Virus record (IMG/VR): IMGVR_UViG_3300009285_000812
Span: 1 to 46,752 of that record
Source: a virus
Reading direction: 5' to 3' (one strand)
DNA length: 46,752 nt
Part shown: positions 17,201 through 23,517 of the stretch, one piece after another
How positions within the stretch are numbered: the stretch's first letter is position 1
Layout: every line of letters starts with the position of its first letter
Notes under the pieces: model-generated
Told to the model about the DNA's origin: nothing
The model's input: only the letters and a program-made list of their open reading frames with translations
Databases searched by the model: none
Made by a program: the position numbers and the translations under genes

Positions 17201-17955
17201 TAAACGAAACCATTCAGGTAGTCGAATCCTTCCTCCGCGAGTTGGTTGCTGGCGGCGGTGCAGTTCTCATCAAGGTCATTAATGAGACTGTTCAAATCAC
17301 CCACTCGATTCAGAAAGCGTTAGGTCTTACAAAGACTTCTGATGAGACAGTTCAAGTATCCGAGTCCCTACAGAAAGCCCAAGCGTTAAAGAAGTTCTCC
17401 GATGAGACAGTGGAAGTCACAGAGTCCGTCCTACAAAGAAAAGGGCTAATCAGGAACATCCTGGAAACCATTCAGATCACCGAGACCTTCCAAAAGGCGC
17501 GAGGATTGCTTCATACCATCGGAGAGACTGTCCAGCTAGTCGAAAGCTACGTTAAAGGACTTTCCAGTGGCATCGTCAAGGTAATCGACGAAACCCTCCA
17601 AATCACAGAGACCATTCAGAGAACACGCACTTTACTTCACCAGATTTCCGAGACAGTCCAGACCTCTGAATCCTATCAAAAAGCTCAGAACTTCATTCAC
17701 CAGATAAACGAGACCATCCAGTTAATAGAGAACCTAGTCCGCGAGATGGTCATTCCAGGGGCGATACTCAAAATCATTAACGAGACCATCGAGGCATCAG
17801 AGACCTTACAGAAAGCAATGGGCCTCCTCTACCATGTGAACGAGACGGTTCAGTTAGTTGAGACCAAAATCAAAGAACTAATCATCGCGGCAATATTAAA
17901 GGTCTGGAGTGGTGTCCAATGGATCGTCACTAATCTGAAGATACACAGGTTCTAA
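14287..17955 (+). CDS. Large modular tail fibre with 20-residue repeats
   Basis: A 1222-residue protein starting at ATG 14287 behind GGAGG; the in-frame ATG at 14248 would translate through the terminator and is rejected. Residues ~1-255 form a beta-rich head with HLYIHRGQMADALGN and a strand ending TYPISQVCGVDP. Residues ~256-585 are three tandem ~108-residue modules, two of which carry LGVRA.GSSLER. Residues ~596-750 and ~952-1206 are arrays of a 20-residue repeat (consensus NETVQ.SES.QKA.GLIK). A DNRLRE-like domain at ~753-940 splits the arrays. The protein ends in Trp-rich sequence. I infer a fibre or spike; no enzymatic motif is seen. Confidence 0.7.
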   Translation: MPNVVESTSWGYRYTLEKGDVVEVGDSSVSGFKAHVKIIRGNKWFSLGLAGGTFVPSLNGLTVSFPFNSNISVNIYPVDPCERLPDGGIEYNVILTKKIAQTTITMNVDWSGITWRKIPALNVEYDQALCVDKWPKSTAPFTITPTQISDATGEVLLTRPEYEVNSYEGTAMVPDKSTSEVGVNKDNGQPITFTNLSQTHLYIHRGQMADALGNTAWVEDINLDQTAKTITFTLPRDWIKTATYPISQVCGVDPAYTQTWASWQSTAWGGSDGVWGDYDTTAVVGADNVVLSLVLSNATAGTENSLGVRANGSSLERRVTLHEAEGGGQTHCRMFVQSDANGIIECYHSDVSDADYFYVSGYWTNVTFIEAINSPVSGGSSGSWQTGDNLLSAWAGKVAHILLENREADVANTLGVRAVGSSLERIIVVHEPEAGGYSYLDMLVKVDANADISYYSSDITNASFIASGYFSSEMDFVEKWQALPYGASWHTEDLSAYLDQDGRVCDFMLTHGYVAAIITLGIRDGDDLSTERSLQEHESENGSGTNHQEFTGFSMSAKTNASGLVYARLSSTSNESFLTGYFKPSATGPTAYLKIVNETLQSSEGFQRARTSYKHIAETEQVSESLRHVKAFFKVIDEVIQVSEGFVRSLVTQGEALLKIINETLQISETIHKTQGFIKSISETVQSSETYQKALSLIKAQNETVQLSETHQKSRGLIKYSDETVQTSEGTYTQRGLQRTVNETLEVRGGSTQTIEVRVAASADDCLRRLTTPFFGLNATYSYAGATDAFSQFGSGLRFTNLGIPQGAAISNAYLLFTCRSSSSGTENNTRISAEAVDNAVTFENDGGAFDTRFANHTTARIDWDNEEAWVEESGYQTPSITSVVQEIVNRPSWNPSNSLVIFHEDFDDRSTHAVGCVRYAYSWDSGPSKAPLLHIEYRVEPEKYMGYTKEANETEQVTESHQKSQGFIHQINETIQVVESFLRELVAGGGAVLIKVINETVQITHSIQKALGLTKTSDETVQVSESLQKAQALKKFSDETVEVTESVLQRKGLIRNILETIQITETFQKARGLLHTIGETVQLVESYVKGLSSGIVKVIDETLQITETIQRTRTLLHQISETVQTSESYQKAQNFIHQINETIQLIENLVREMVIPGAILKIINETIEASETLQKAMGLLYHVNETVQLVETKIKELIIAAILKVWSGVQWIVTNLKIHRF
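15052..16038 (+). repeat. Three tandem ~108-codon beta modules in the fibre gene
   Basis: Copies start near 15052, 15409 and 15730. The first two share LGVRA.GSSLER and a following HE.E.GG; the third is more diverged but keeps LGIRDGD and QEHESENG. Each ends in a GY(W/F) strand. They are more AT-rich than the repeat arrays downstream. Confidence 0.65.
16072..16536 (+). repeat. 20-residue (60-bp) repeat array 1
   Basis: Seven full units and one partial unit with core (N/S/D)E(T/V)(V/L)Q.SE. Most units are exactly 20 residues; the third is longer, with FVRSLVTQGEALLKI. The array is cut by the DNRLRE-like domain immediately after NETLEVRGG. Confidence 0.85.
17140..17904 (+). repeat. 20-residue (60-bp) repeat array 2
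   Basis: Twelve further units with the same core. Longer hydrophobic variants (FLRELVAGGGAVLIK, YVKGLSSGIVK, LVREMVIPGAILK, KIKELIIAAILK) recur every two to five units, giving a second-order period. Confidence 0.85.
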
Positions 17956-17956
17956 A

Positions 17957-18067
17957 ATGATAGGTTATGAGATGGACGAATGGTCTAAAGTTATTATCGG
18001 ATTCGTTATAGCCTACCTATGTGTTGCTGGCTGGTCACTCCTCGATGATTGGAGAAAAAAGAAATGA
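17957..18067 (+). CDS. 36-residue single-TM protein
   Basis: ATG 17957 follows the fibre stop by one base, and the TGA overlaps the next ATG. The peptide has an acidic N-terminus (MIGYEMDEW), one hydrophobic helix (VIIGFVIAYLCVAGW) and a basic tail (DDWRKKK), predicting an N-out, C-in membrane protein. Its place at the start of the lysis-like block makes a holin-related role possible, but size and motif do not prove it. Confidence 0.6.
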   Translation: MIGYEMDEWSKVIIGFVIAYLCVAGWSLLDDWRKKK

Positions 18068-18570
18068 ACGTCCGATTGGGGTCTATCCTCTTGTGGCCTA
18101 AAGCCGGTGTTTTAGCTCATGTCCTGTCGTTCTTAATCCGCTTCCTCGATCCCGACAAGTGGGTACGTTCTCACTACTGGTACTGGGGCAAGTGGTGGCA
18201 CATGAGCTTCGTCTGCGGCCAGACTATGACAGGGGAATGGATTGTGCGGAACGTCTCCGGCGAGATAACCTATCCTTTACTGTGCGACCTGCCTAAAACC
18301 TACGCTGTGGTGAACTATTTAGACCCTCAACCTCAATGCAGAATAGACACCTTTTTAGATAACTACGACTGCGAGTCTTACGACAGAGACGGTTATTTCT
18401 GGGCGGCAATTAACCGATTATCTAAGGGCCGTCACCCCAAAGTGGTAGACCACGATTTATATTGCTGGGAAGATGTATCGAACTTTTGCGACTGGTGCCA
18501 TAAACCCTTTATGAAGTGGAATGAGATGGCGTGGATGCCCCAGTTCCTCAAGGAATACGTCAATAGTTAG
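18064..18570 (+). CDS. Candidate permuted papain-like (YiiX/NlpC-P60) hydrolase
   Basis: A 168-residue protein starting at ATG 18064 in an ATGA overlap. GSILLW near the N-terminus resembles the GDI..(L/F) strand of permuted NlpC/P60 proteins, HMSFVCG supplies a possible catalytic His, and YCWEDVSNF late in the chain resembles the C-S-E-(L/F)-V motif holding the catalytic Cys. The His-before-Cys order fits the permuted class. A peptidoglycan or lipid amidase role in lysis is inferred from position. If correct, this is the only lysin candidate I can see. Confidence 0.45.
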   Translation: MNVRLGSILLWPKAGVLAHVLSFLIRFLDPDKWVRSHYWYWGKWWHMSFVCGQTMTGEWIVRNVSGEITYPLLCDLPKTYAVVNYLDPQPQCRIDTFLDNYDCESYDRDGYFWAAINRLSKGRHPKVVDHDLYCWEDVSNFCDWCHKPFMKWNEMAWMPQFLKEYVNS

Positions 18571-18838
18571 GGTAATACTGGCCGACCTGTCTCATATTCC
18601 TTGTGGCGGTGGGTACGGTGACGGCTTTTGTGTTTACATCGACGAAAACAGCCCACAGGAAAAACAGGACTTAGACCTCATCCACGAAGTAGTTGAAAAC
18701 TTCGCCCGCGACCCCATTGCTACAAAGGTTAACCATAAGGTAATAAGAATAGGCCACCCGCAGCTTGATTATTTAGCCGTTGAAATACTGGACGCCCAGC
18801 GTCAGTTAGAGGAGCTACGCCATGCCAACGAAACCTAA
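18563..18838 (+). CDS. Small conserved-looking protein with HEVVE motif (possible AUA start)
   Basis: About 91 residues if translation begins at ATA 18563, seven bases after AAGGAA (18550-18555), giving a natural N-terminus VRVILADLSH. The only upstream ATG (18521) would add 14 out-of-character residues overlapping the previous gene. It contains FCVYIDENSP, then IHEVVENFARD and a later DYLAVEILDAQ. HEVVE resembles a zincin helix but lacks the second His, so I do not call a peptidase. It overlaps the next gene by 17 bp. Confidence 0.55.
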   Translation: MVRVILADLSHIPCGGGYGDGFCVYIDENSPQEKQDLDLIHEVVENFARDPIATKVNHKVIRIGHPQLDYLAVEILDAQRQLEELRHANET

Positions 18839-19085
18839 AGGCTTTTACACTATGGAAGAACGGGACGCCGTAATTACCGACACCGCAGCGGAAGTCACCG
18901 AAATGGCTATTCAGATCAGAGAAGTCCACGTCTGTTTATTAGGGCTACCCAACACAGACGACCGTGGCATCTGCGGCATGGTGCTTACTCAAAAGAAAGA
19001 CCTCGATGCTTTCAAACGGGACGTGGCGGCGGTAGGTGTGGCGTTTACTGTGGCGTTAATCGGTGTTATTGCAGTAATGATTTAG
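18822..19085 (+). CDS. Small protein with C-terminal TM helix, possible holin-associated
   Basis: An 87-residue protein. The N-terminal half is helical and charged (MEERDAVITDTAAEVTEMA), followed by LGLPNTDDRGICGMV, and it ends in one hydrophobic segment VGVAFTVALIGVIAVMI. This layout resembles XhlA-like or tail-anchored phage proteins near lysis genes. Function is inferred only. The AGGAGG of the next gene overlaps its stop. Confidence 0.55.
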   Translation: MPTKPKGFYTMEERDAVITDTAAEVTEMAIQIREVHVCLLGLPNTDDRGICGMVLTQKKDLDAFKRDVAAVGVAFTVALIGVIAVMI

Positions 19086-19094
19086 GAGGCTACC

Positions 19095-19895
19095 ATCGAA
19101 GTACTCCGGTATGAAATCGTTTATGGGCGTTCCGATGAGTTCAAAATCTATGACCTTTCAGACCTCCACTCAGGGACGGACTATTGTAGCGAGGACGCTT
19201 TCAAGGCAAAGGTAAGGGAAATAGCTTCTAATAAATATGCCAGGTGGCTTTCTGGCGGCGACATGGGCGAATGTATCACCCCAAAAGACAAACGATGGGA
19301 CGGGCGAGGTGTCGCATCGTGGGTTGACCACGATGATATAGGTAAATCCCAAGAGGATAGAATCGAGTCCTTATTAAGACCGATTAAGTCTCAAGGTATC
19401 GGGATGATAGAAGGCAACCATTGTGACTCGATGAGACTGTATAACAATTATGATATGCACAAGCATCTCTGCGAAAGACTAGGACTCCCTGATTTAGGGA
19501 TGACCGCTTTCGTGGATTTATTATTCAAGCGCCGGGGATCGTCTGAAAGTCATGTTATTCGAGGCGCAGTAGCCCACGGCTCAGGCGGGGCTATAACTAA
19601 GAGTGCCAAGACCATCCGGCTAAAGAACTTCATGGACAGCTTCGCGGCTAGGTTTTATATGCACGGCCACGTCCACGATATTGTCACAATGACCGTACCT
19701 TATCTCGACCTTACGGATAACGGCAAGATTATCTCACGTAATAAAGTGGGGGCTATGACCGGCTGTTGGTTCACGTCATACACACAGGGTATCCCAGCGT
19801 CTTACGGGGAGAAGAAACTCTTTCCTCCTACAGTTATCGGATGCCCTTCATTCACAATCGTACCAGACAAAGATGTAGTAACGGTGCAAGGATAA
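19095..19895 (+). CDS. Calcineurin-like metallophosphoesterase (probable AUC start)
   Basis: All metal-binding motifs are present in order: DLSDLH (D-x-H), SGGDMGE (GGD), EGNHC (GNH) and MHGHVHD (GHxH). The first ATG in frame (19263) lies between the D-x-H/GGD motifs and the rest, so starting there would remove essential ligands. No ATG, GTG or TTG precedes it in frame. ATC 19095 lies five bases after AGGAGG (19084-19089) and gives the expected IEVLRYEIVYG N-terminus, 266 residues in total. Phage homologues act on nucleic acids or small phosphoesters; the substrate here is unknown. Confidence 0.85.
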   Translation: MEVLRYEIVYGRSDEFKIYDLSDLHSGTDYCSEDAFKAKVREIASNKYARWLSGGDMGECITPKDKRWDGRGVASWVDHDDIGKSQEDRIESLLRPIKSQGIGMIEGNHCDSMRLYNNYDMHKHLCERLGLPDLGMTAFVDLLFKRRGSSESHVIRGAVAHGSGGAITKSAKTIRLKNFMDSFAARFYMHGHVHDIVTMTVPYLDLTDNGKIISRNKVGAMTGCWFTSYTQGIPASYGEKKLFPPTVIGCPSFTIVPDKDVVTVQG

Positions 19896-19898
19896 GAT

Positions 19899-20111
19899 AT
19901 GAACGAGTGTGGCGACCAGGAGTTCTGTGAAGTGTTCGATAGCGCTAAGAAGCTACGCTGTCACTGGCACAGGTTGAATGAAAAGTGTATTCACTATGGT
20001 AAGGCAATGTGCCCTCAGTTAACAGGGCAGGCGTGTGATGTAAATAAGATGCGCCGCTTGAGGAGTCAGAATGGTGCCTCATGTTTAGACCTTAACGAGG
20101 CGTGGCACTAA
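19899..20111 (+). CDS. Small Cys-rich hypothetical protein
   Basis: A 70-residue protein with seven Cys and three His residues (for example LRCHWHRLNEKC), suggesting metal binding. It directly follows the metallophosphoesterase and its stop overlaps the stop of the convergent gene. No family recognised. Confidence 0.55.
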   Translation: MNECGDQEFCEVFDSAKKLRCHWHRLNEKCIHYGKAMCPQLTGQACDVNKMRRLRSQNGASCLDLNEAWH

Positions 20112-20350
20112 GATTTGTAGGTCTCCATAGGCTCTTCCCTGCGCTTTGTTATTTTGTGGACTAAAAATGTACCACCGATAGCGCCTAATGGTAACATGAT
20201 GGTTTCCAACGCTTGCTCATGGAACTTATTAAACCAAAGGGTAGCGTGTTCCACCCCTAAAATCCATGAGCTTATAATAACCATAGCCATCGTTGCCGTT
20301 GAAGCCCACATGATAGCAAGGCATATCAGATCAAATAAGTTCAGTTTCAT
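20108..20350 (-). CDS. Two-TM membrane protein, holin candidate
   Basis: An 80-residue protein with TM1 at residues ~5-31 (LFDLICLAIMWASTATMAMV) and TM2 at ~51-66 (IMLPLGAIGGTFLVHKI), ending in a charged tail (KRREEPMET). Two TMs with a charged C-terminus resemble class II holins, and it abuts the lysis-like block, though on the opposite strand as the last gene of the minus operon. Superinfection exclusion is an alternative. GGAGG precedes the start. Confidence 0.6.
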   Translation of the reverse strand: MKLNLFDLICLAIMWASTATMAMVIISSWILGVEHATLWFNKFHEQALETIMLPLGAIGGTFLVHKITKRREEPMETYKS

Positions 20351-20418
20351 TATTCCTCCTTACTCATCATGTGCCGTCGAAAGTCCATTTCCCGAACAAC
20401 CCATTCTGCTTTATACAT
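20350..20418 (-). CDS. 22-residue leader-like ORF
   Basis: A short frame (MYKAEWVVREMDF...MMSKEE) whose end contains the GGAGG for the next gene and whose TAA overlaps that gene's ATG. It has no convincing ribosome-binding site of its own. It could couple translation or simply be a chance frame. Confidence 0.25.
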   Translation of the reverse strand: MYKAEWVVREMDFRRHMMSKEE

Positions 20419-20457
20419 CCAATATTGTCATTATCGGATGGCCTTACAAGTAATGAA

Positions 20458-20631
20458 TCACAATCTGCAATCTTTATGTTTATAGCAACTCCGCAATGAC
20501 ACGCTTCTATCCAGTCCACCCACCTTTTTATTGATAAGGGCTATGATTTCATCGGCTATCTGTTGATAACTAAGAGCATCCATATTTGCATCAAATAACT
20601 GTTGGGCAACTTCTGTTCTTAGGTCAGTCAT
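20458..20631 (-). CDS. 57-residue hypothetical protein
   Basis: A short gene (MTDLRTEVAQQLFDAN, then SYQQIADEIIALIN) with GGAGA five bases upstream and an ATGA overlap with the preceding minus-strand gene. The 'QIADEIIALI' pattern is common in very small phage early proteins of unknown function. About 40 bp of unassigned sequence follows before the next small frame. Confidence 0.6.
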   Translation of the reverse strand: MTDLRTEVAQQLFDANMDALSYQQIADEIIALINKKVGGLDRSVSLRSCYKHKDCRL

Positions 20632-20894
20632 ATAGTCTCCAAAAGTTTCTTTAATAGTTTGTGTAGCATTTCGCTTACATTATCTTCGCCATGCCAGCCT
20701 ATTGCTATGAGTTTATAGCGGTTTTCCAGCAATTCGTGACCTATTATTTCGTTGATTTTCCCCTGCCATTCCTGATTACAGGCGGCATAGGTTTTGGCAT
20801 CTTGGGCTTCAATTAACTTTAGTTTTCGCTTATTGTAAGAAAACTCACCAGCCCAAACTTCATCTATTTCTTCTTTGGTTAAAAGATTACTCAT
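20628..20894 (-). CDS. Hypothetical early protein
   Basis: An 88-residue, mostly helical charged protein beginning MSNLLTKEEIDEVWAGEF and ending KLLKKLLETI. The 'LTKEEIDE.W' opening recurs in loosely similar form (LLTEQEMFDLWYARF, LLTDVEIVAAVN) in the proteins at 20891 and 24236, so these may share ancestry. ATGA-type overlaps join it to both neighbours. Confidence 0.6.
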   Translation of the reverse strand: MSNLLTKEEIDEVWAGEFSYNKRKLKLIEAQDAKTYAACNQEWQGKINEIIGHELLENRYKLIAIGWHGEDNVSEMLHKLLKKLLETI

Positions 20895-21172
20895 ATACTA
20901 CACTCTACTTCATATAACGCTCGACCTTCGGGGTCTTCTTTATATTCTGATAGAGGGTCTGCAAAATCATCCCTGTATGATTCTTTATCCATTCCTTCTG
21001 GTAATCCACCCAAAAGAGATTGTAGTTTAAGACAAAAACGTGCATACCATAGGTCAAACATTTCCTGTTCTGTTAATAGCCTATCAGTCGCAGCTTCTAC
21101 CTTATTTCCTGCTATTGATTGATGAAACTCTATGGTGTCATCAAATGGATTGTAACTCTGCCTATCAGTCAT
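20891..21172 (-). CDS. Hypothetical early protein
   Basis: A 93-residue acidic protein containing DRLLTEQEMFDLWYARF and an acidic C-terminus (EYKEDPEGRALYEVE). No catalytic motif or known family. It overlaps the next gene by 4 bp and lies 3 bp from the previous one in a tightly packed operon. Confidence 0.6.
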   Translation of the reverse strand: MTDRQSYNPFDDTIEFHQSIAGNKVEAATDRLLTEQEMFDLWYARFCLKLQSLLGGLPEGMDKESYRDDFADPLSEYKEDPEGRALYEVECSI

Positions 21173-21175
21173 TGG

Positions 21176-21442
21176 TTAGCCCTCCAATTCCATTCTGTCA
21201 GCATCAAGCCCAGCAATATATACTTCTGCGGCGGGTTTAAGGTCAGCAAACGCTCTACTCAAGAACTCCCCCAACAAACGCGAGCGCACATGACTATTGC
21301 CTTTAACAAATACTTCCCGCACTTCAGCTGGCGCGAGAAGCTGGGGATTACAGCATGAAAAATCGGGGCAGCACTCACCTCTGTCTTGATTGTGGATTGG
21401 GTTGCCTTTAAGCCATTCCGCTAATTGCTCATCAGTCGTCAT
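21176..21442 (-). CDS. Conserved phage protein with CCPDFSCC motif
   Basis: An 88-residue protein. The N-terminal half carries PIHNQDRGECCPDFSCCNP, with four Cys in two pairs that could bind a metal. I recall this motif from small phage proteins of unknown function. The C-terminal half is helical (EFLSRAFADLKPAAE). Confidence 0.65.
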   Translation of the reverse strand: MTTDEQLAEWLKGNPIHNQDRGECCPDFSCCNPQLLAPAEVREVFVKGNSHVRSRLLGEFLSRAFADLKPAAEVYIAGLDADRMELEG

Positions 21443-21446
21443 TTTT

Positions 21447-21698
21447 CTAGCCCTCCAATTCCTTTAGAAGTTCATCGTAAGCCATGTATTGACTATACTC
21501 GTGAGTATATTTGTCTATATCGCCTCCATAACTTGCCGCTTTTAGCCTGTTGTCCCGCTTCTGCTTTATCCGGTCTATGACTTTCTGTAATTGGGCTTGA
21601 GCGATGCGCCGATGATGAGGCATAGCTAGTGCGCCAGTACCAATCGCTTCGGATATTTCATCGTCAGTTATCGGGTTCAGGAGTTTATCGTAGTTCAT
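21447..21698 (-). CDS. Hypothetical early protein
   Basis: An 83-residue protein with 'LNPITDDEISEAIGTGA' at the N-terminus and a basic central helix (IDRIKQKRDNRLK). No family recognised. Start overlaps the preceding gene's stop by 4 bp. Confidence 0.6.
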   Translation of the reverse strand: MNYDKLLNPITDDEISEAIGTGALAMPHHRRIAQAQLQKVIDRIKQKRDNRLKAASYGGDIDKYTHEYSQYMAYDELLKELEG

Positions 21699-22480
21699 TC
21701 TGTCTCCTTTACTGGGGCTGGCTCAAGATACCGAATTACCTTGTTGTGTTTTTGGGCGTACTCAAGTTCGCTTCGGGTAGAAGTTCCGATATACCCACCG
21801 ACGTTCAGTATCAGAACTTCATTTGCAAGGTCAATTTTTCGCTTGTGGAGTTCATCTAGTTTTTCTTTGATTTTCCCCAACGCAATCTCATCGTATCCGG
21901 CAAACAATTCCTTGTCCGACTTCATGTTGCAGCCAATGGTCAGTACGATTTTCCCTGCCATAGTTTCGTTGAACTGGGCTTCGCGAAACGCCTCGCCAAA
22001 CCGTGTTGAACCGCATAGGCAAACAATTCTTGGTCTATCCTTGGCTGGTCTTTCCAGTTCAGCTTTTAAGTCTTTTATGATTTCCTCATTCACAACAGCT
22101 ACACCCCAATTTATTCGGGCTTCTTTCTCCGCCGCTTCCTTTGCTGCTAGGGCTTCGGCAATTCTCTCATCAAACTCATTTTTAAGTGCCAAGAAGTTTT
22201 TGTCTGCGGTGGCAAGTTCCCTGCCTAGTATCTTTCCAGCTTCCATAAACTTGTTAGCTGCCTCTACCGCAGTGTCCCTCTCCACTGTCATGGTAGCTAG
22301 TTGGGCTAGGGCTTTCTTATAAACAATCTGGTCTGCATCGCGCTGCCATCCGCCGTGGTCTATATTTACTAGCTTTAGTTCCTCTGGTAGTTTGTCCTGT
22401 TGCCTCGCCTTTAGAAACACCTCGGATATTTCTGTATCCTCTTTACCCATTGATTTATACCCCTCTGTGTCTTGTGTCAT
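21695..22480 (-). CDS. Coiled-coil protein with nucleoside 2-deoxyribosyltransferase-like domain
   Basis: A 261-residue protein. Residues ~60-150 are a charged, Ala/Glu/Lys-rich coiled-coil stretch. From ~residue 149 RIVCLCGSTRFGEAFREA, LANEVLILNVGGYIGTSTRSELEYA and KVIRYLEP match the Rossmann-like fold of nucleoside deoxyribosyltransferase and DUF4406 proteins. In phages this group may alter the nucleotide pool or act on host metabolites. Fusion to a coiled coil is unusual. Enzyme activity is not proven. Confidence 0.7.
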   Translation of the reverse strand: MTQDTEGYKSMGKEDTEISEVFLKARQQDKLPEELKLVNIDHGGWQRDADQIVYKKALAQLATMTVERDTAVEAANKFMEAGKILGRELATADKNFLALKNEFDERIAEALAAKEAAEKEARINWGVAVVNEEIIKDLKAELERPAKDRPRIVCLCGSTRFGEAFREAQFNETMAGKIVLTIGCNMKSDKELFAGYDEIALGKIKEKLDELHKRKIDLANEVLILNVGGYIGTSTRSELEYAQKHNKVIRYLEPAPVKETE

Positions 22481-22806
22481 GTTATCTCCTTGAAACCTTG
22501 TTTAATACGGATCGGCCTTACTTTGTCCCGTAGTTCCTCTTTGGTAATCTCGTTGTTTTCAGCGGCGCGATGTTCCTCTGAGGTAAGCAAGATTTGGTTA
22601 AACGGGTCACATAATCGGCGTCCAATTCTTCCGTGTACATGATGATCTTCGAGTGTGTATCCGTCGAGTGCAGGAGAATAAGTAGCCAACTTGCCGCTGT
22701 ATTCACTTCTCCCTCCGTTTTCTTCCTCGTTTAGCCGGTACAGCAGTTCCCTGATTTTCCGGTACTCCCCTAACCTTGCGCTTTGCTTTGGGCTTATCTG
22801 CCTCAC
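22477..22806 (-). CDS. HNH-type nuclease-like protein
   Basis: A 109-residue protein starting at GTG 22806. After a basic helical N-terminus, it has LEDHHVHGRIGRRLCDPFNQILLTSEEH: an HH pair, a central Asn and a terminal His in HNH spacing, without obvious zinc-knuckle Cys. HNH proteins in this setting act in packaging or recombination. It overlaps the zinc-ribbon gene upstream by 104 bp, which could reflect a frameshift joining the two. Confidence 0.65.
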   Translation of the reverse strand: MRQISPKQSARLGEYRKIRELLYRLNEEENGGRSEYSGKLATYSPALDGYTLEDHHVHGRIGRRLCDPFNQILLTSEEHRAAENNEITKEELRDKVRPIRIKQGFKEIT

Positions 22807-22894
22807 ATTTACACATCTTTCCTAGAGATAATAAATAAAGCTCCCCGCATTGTTTGCACAAGGCGCAACTTGAGTGGACTTTAACTTCGGTCAT
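22703..22894 (-). CDS. Small zinc-ribbon protein with basic tail
   Basis: A 63-residue protein. The N-terminus CALCKQCGELY...MCKC has five Cys suited to zinc binding; the C-terminus is strongly basic (PAKRGRKRREK). Its last third overlaps the HNH gene in another frame. Either it is a separate small DNA- or RNA-binding protein, or it is the zinc ribbon of a frameshifted HNH nuclease. Confidence 0.5.
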   Translation of the reverse strand: MTEVKVHSSCALCKQCGELYLLSLGKMCKCEADKPKAKRKVRGVPENQGTAVPAKRGRKRREK

Positions 22895-23341
22895 CTATTT
22901 ACCATCTTCAAAGTATTGTACCCAGTAGGTAGCAAACTCTTTGAGGTGTTCCTTGTCAATCTTCCCGGCGTTCCACGCCTCGACTGCCAGTTTCGCCGCT
23001 ACCTGTCTGTGAATTGAAGTTTGTCGGGGGTCTTCCGCTTTCGGGTAATCCGCATGGGTGGGCTTATCCAGAACCTTAATCTCTGTAACTGTAACACCAG
23101 CGCCTTGCTGAGAGGCGGCTACGACCACCGGAGGCACACCAGGGACTTCTACAACCGCCGTGGTGTTGAAGTAGCCGTTCTCCATTTCCCCGAATAGTTG
23201 AAACGTCTTGCCAATAGAGATGGGAAACGGCTGGAACATATTGTACTTCTCGCCGTTTGTGGCTACCACTTGCCGATAGCTCTTGTCACCCTTTTTGGTC
23301 GGCTTCTCTGTAATTGACTGGACTGTGATTACTTTTTCCAC
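22895..23341 (-). CDS. OB-fold-like, possible ssDNA-binding protein
   Basis: A 148-residue protein. The first ~65 residues form a strand-rich unit (VITVQSITEKPTKKGDKSYRQV, FQLFGEMENGYFNTT) like an OB fold, then a Pro/Val linker. A helical C-terminus (TSIHRQVAAKLAVEAW) is a pattern I associate with phage replication accessory proteins. ssDNA binding is inferred from fold pattern only. An AGGAG site precedes the GTG start. Confidence 0.5.
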   Translation of the reverse strand: MEKVITVQSITEKPTKKGDKSYRQVVATNGEKYNMFQPFPISIGKTFQLFGEMENGYFNTTAVVEVPGVPPVVVAASQQGAGVTVTEIKVLDKPTHADYPKAEDPRQTSIHRQVAAKLAVEAWNAGKIDKEHLKEFATYWVQYFEDGK

Positions 23342-23342
23342 G

Positions 23343-23516
23343 TTAACTCTCCTTTTGGCCTAGTTTTAATTCCAATTTGAAGCTGTAGATGCCTTCACTC
23401 CATTCAGCGAAAAGTATCTCATTAGTTTGCACTTGGCAGAGAAGTCCGGTCAAGAAAATCATCAGCTCCTGGCGCGTTGTATCCTCTGTGTACTTACTAA
23501 ACTTGCCGCAATTCAC
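23343..23516 (-). CDS. 57-residue hypothetical protein
   Basis: A GTG-started gene with GGAGAG six bases upstream, beginning (M)NCGKFSKYTEDTTRQELM and containing LFAEWSEGIYSFKLEL. It fills the gap between its neighbours and its own 3' end supplies the ribosome-binding site (AAGGAGAG) of the OB-like gene. No family recognised. Confidence 0.6.
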   Translation of the reverse strand: MNCGKFSKYTEDTTRQELMIFLTGLLCQVQTNEILFAEWSEGIYSFKLELKLGQKES

Positions 23517-23517
23517 T

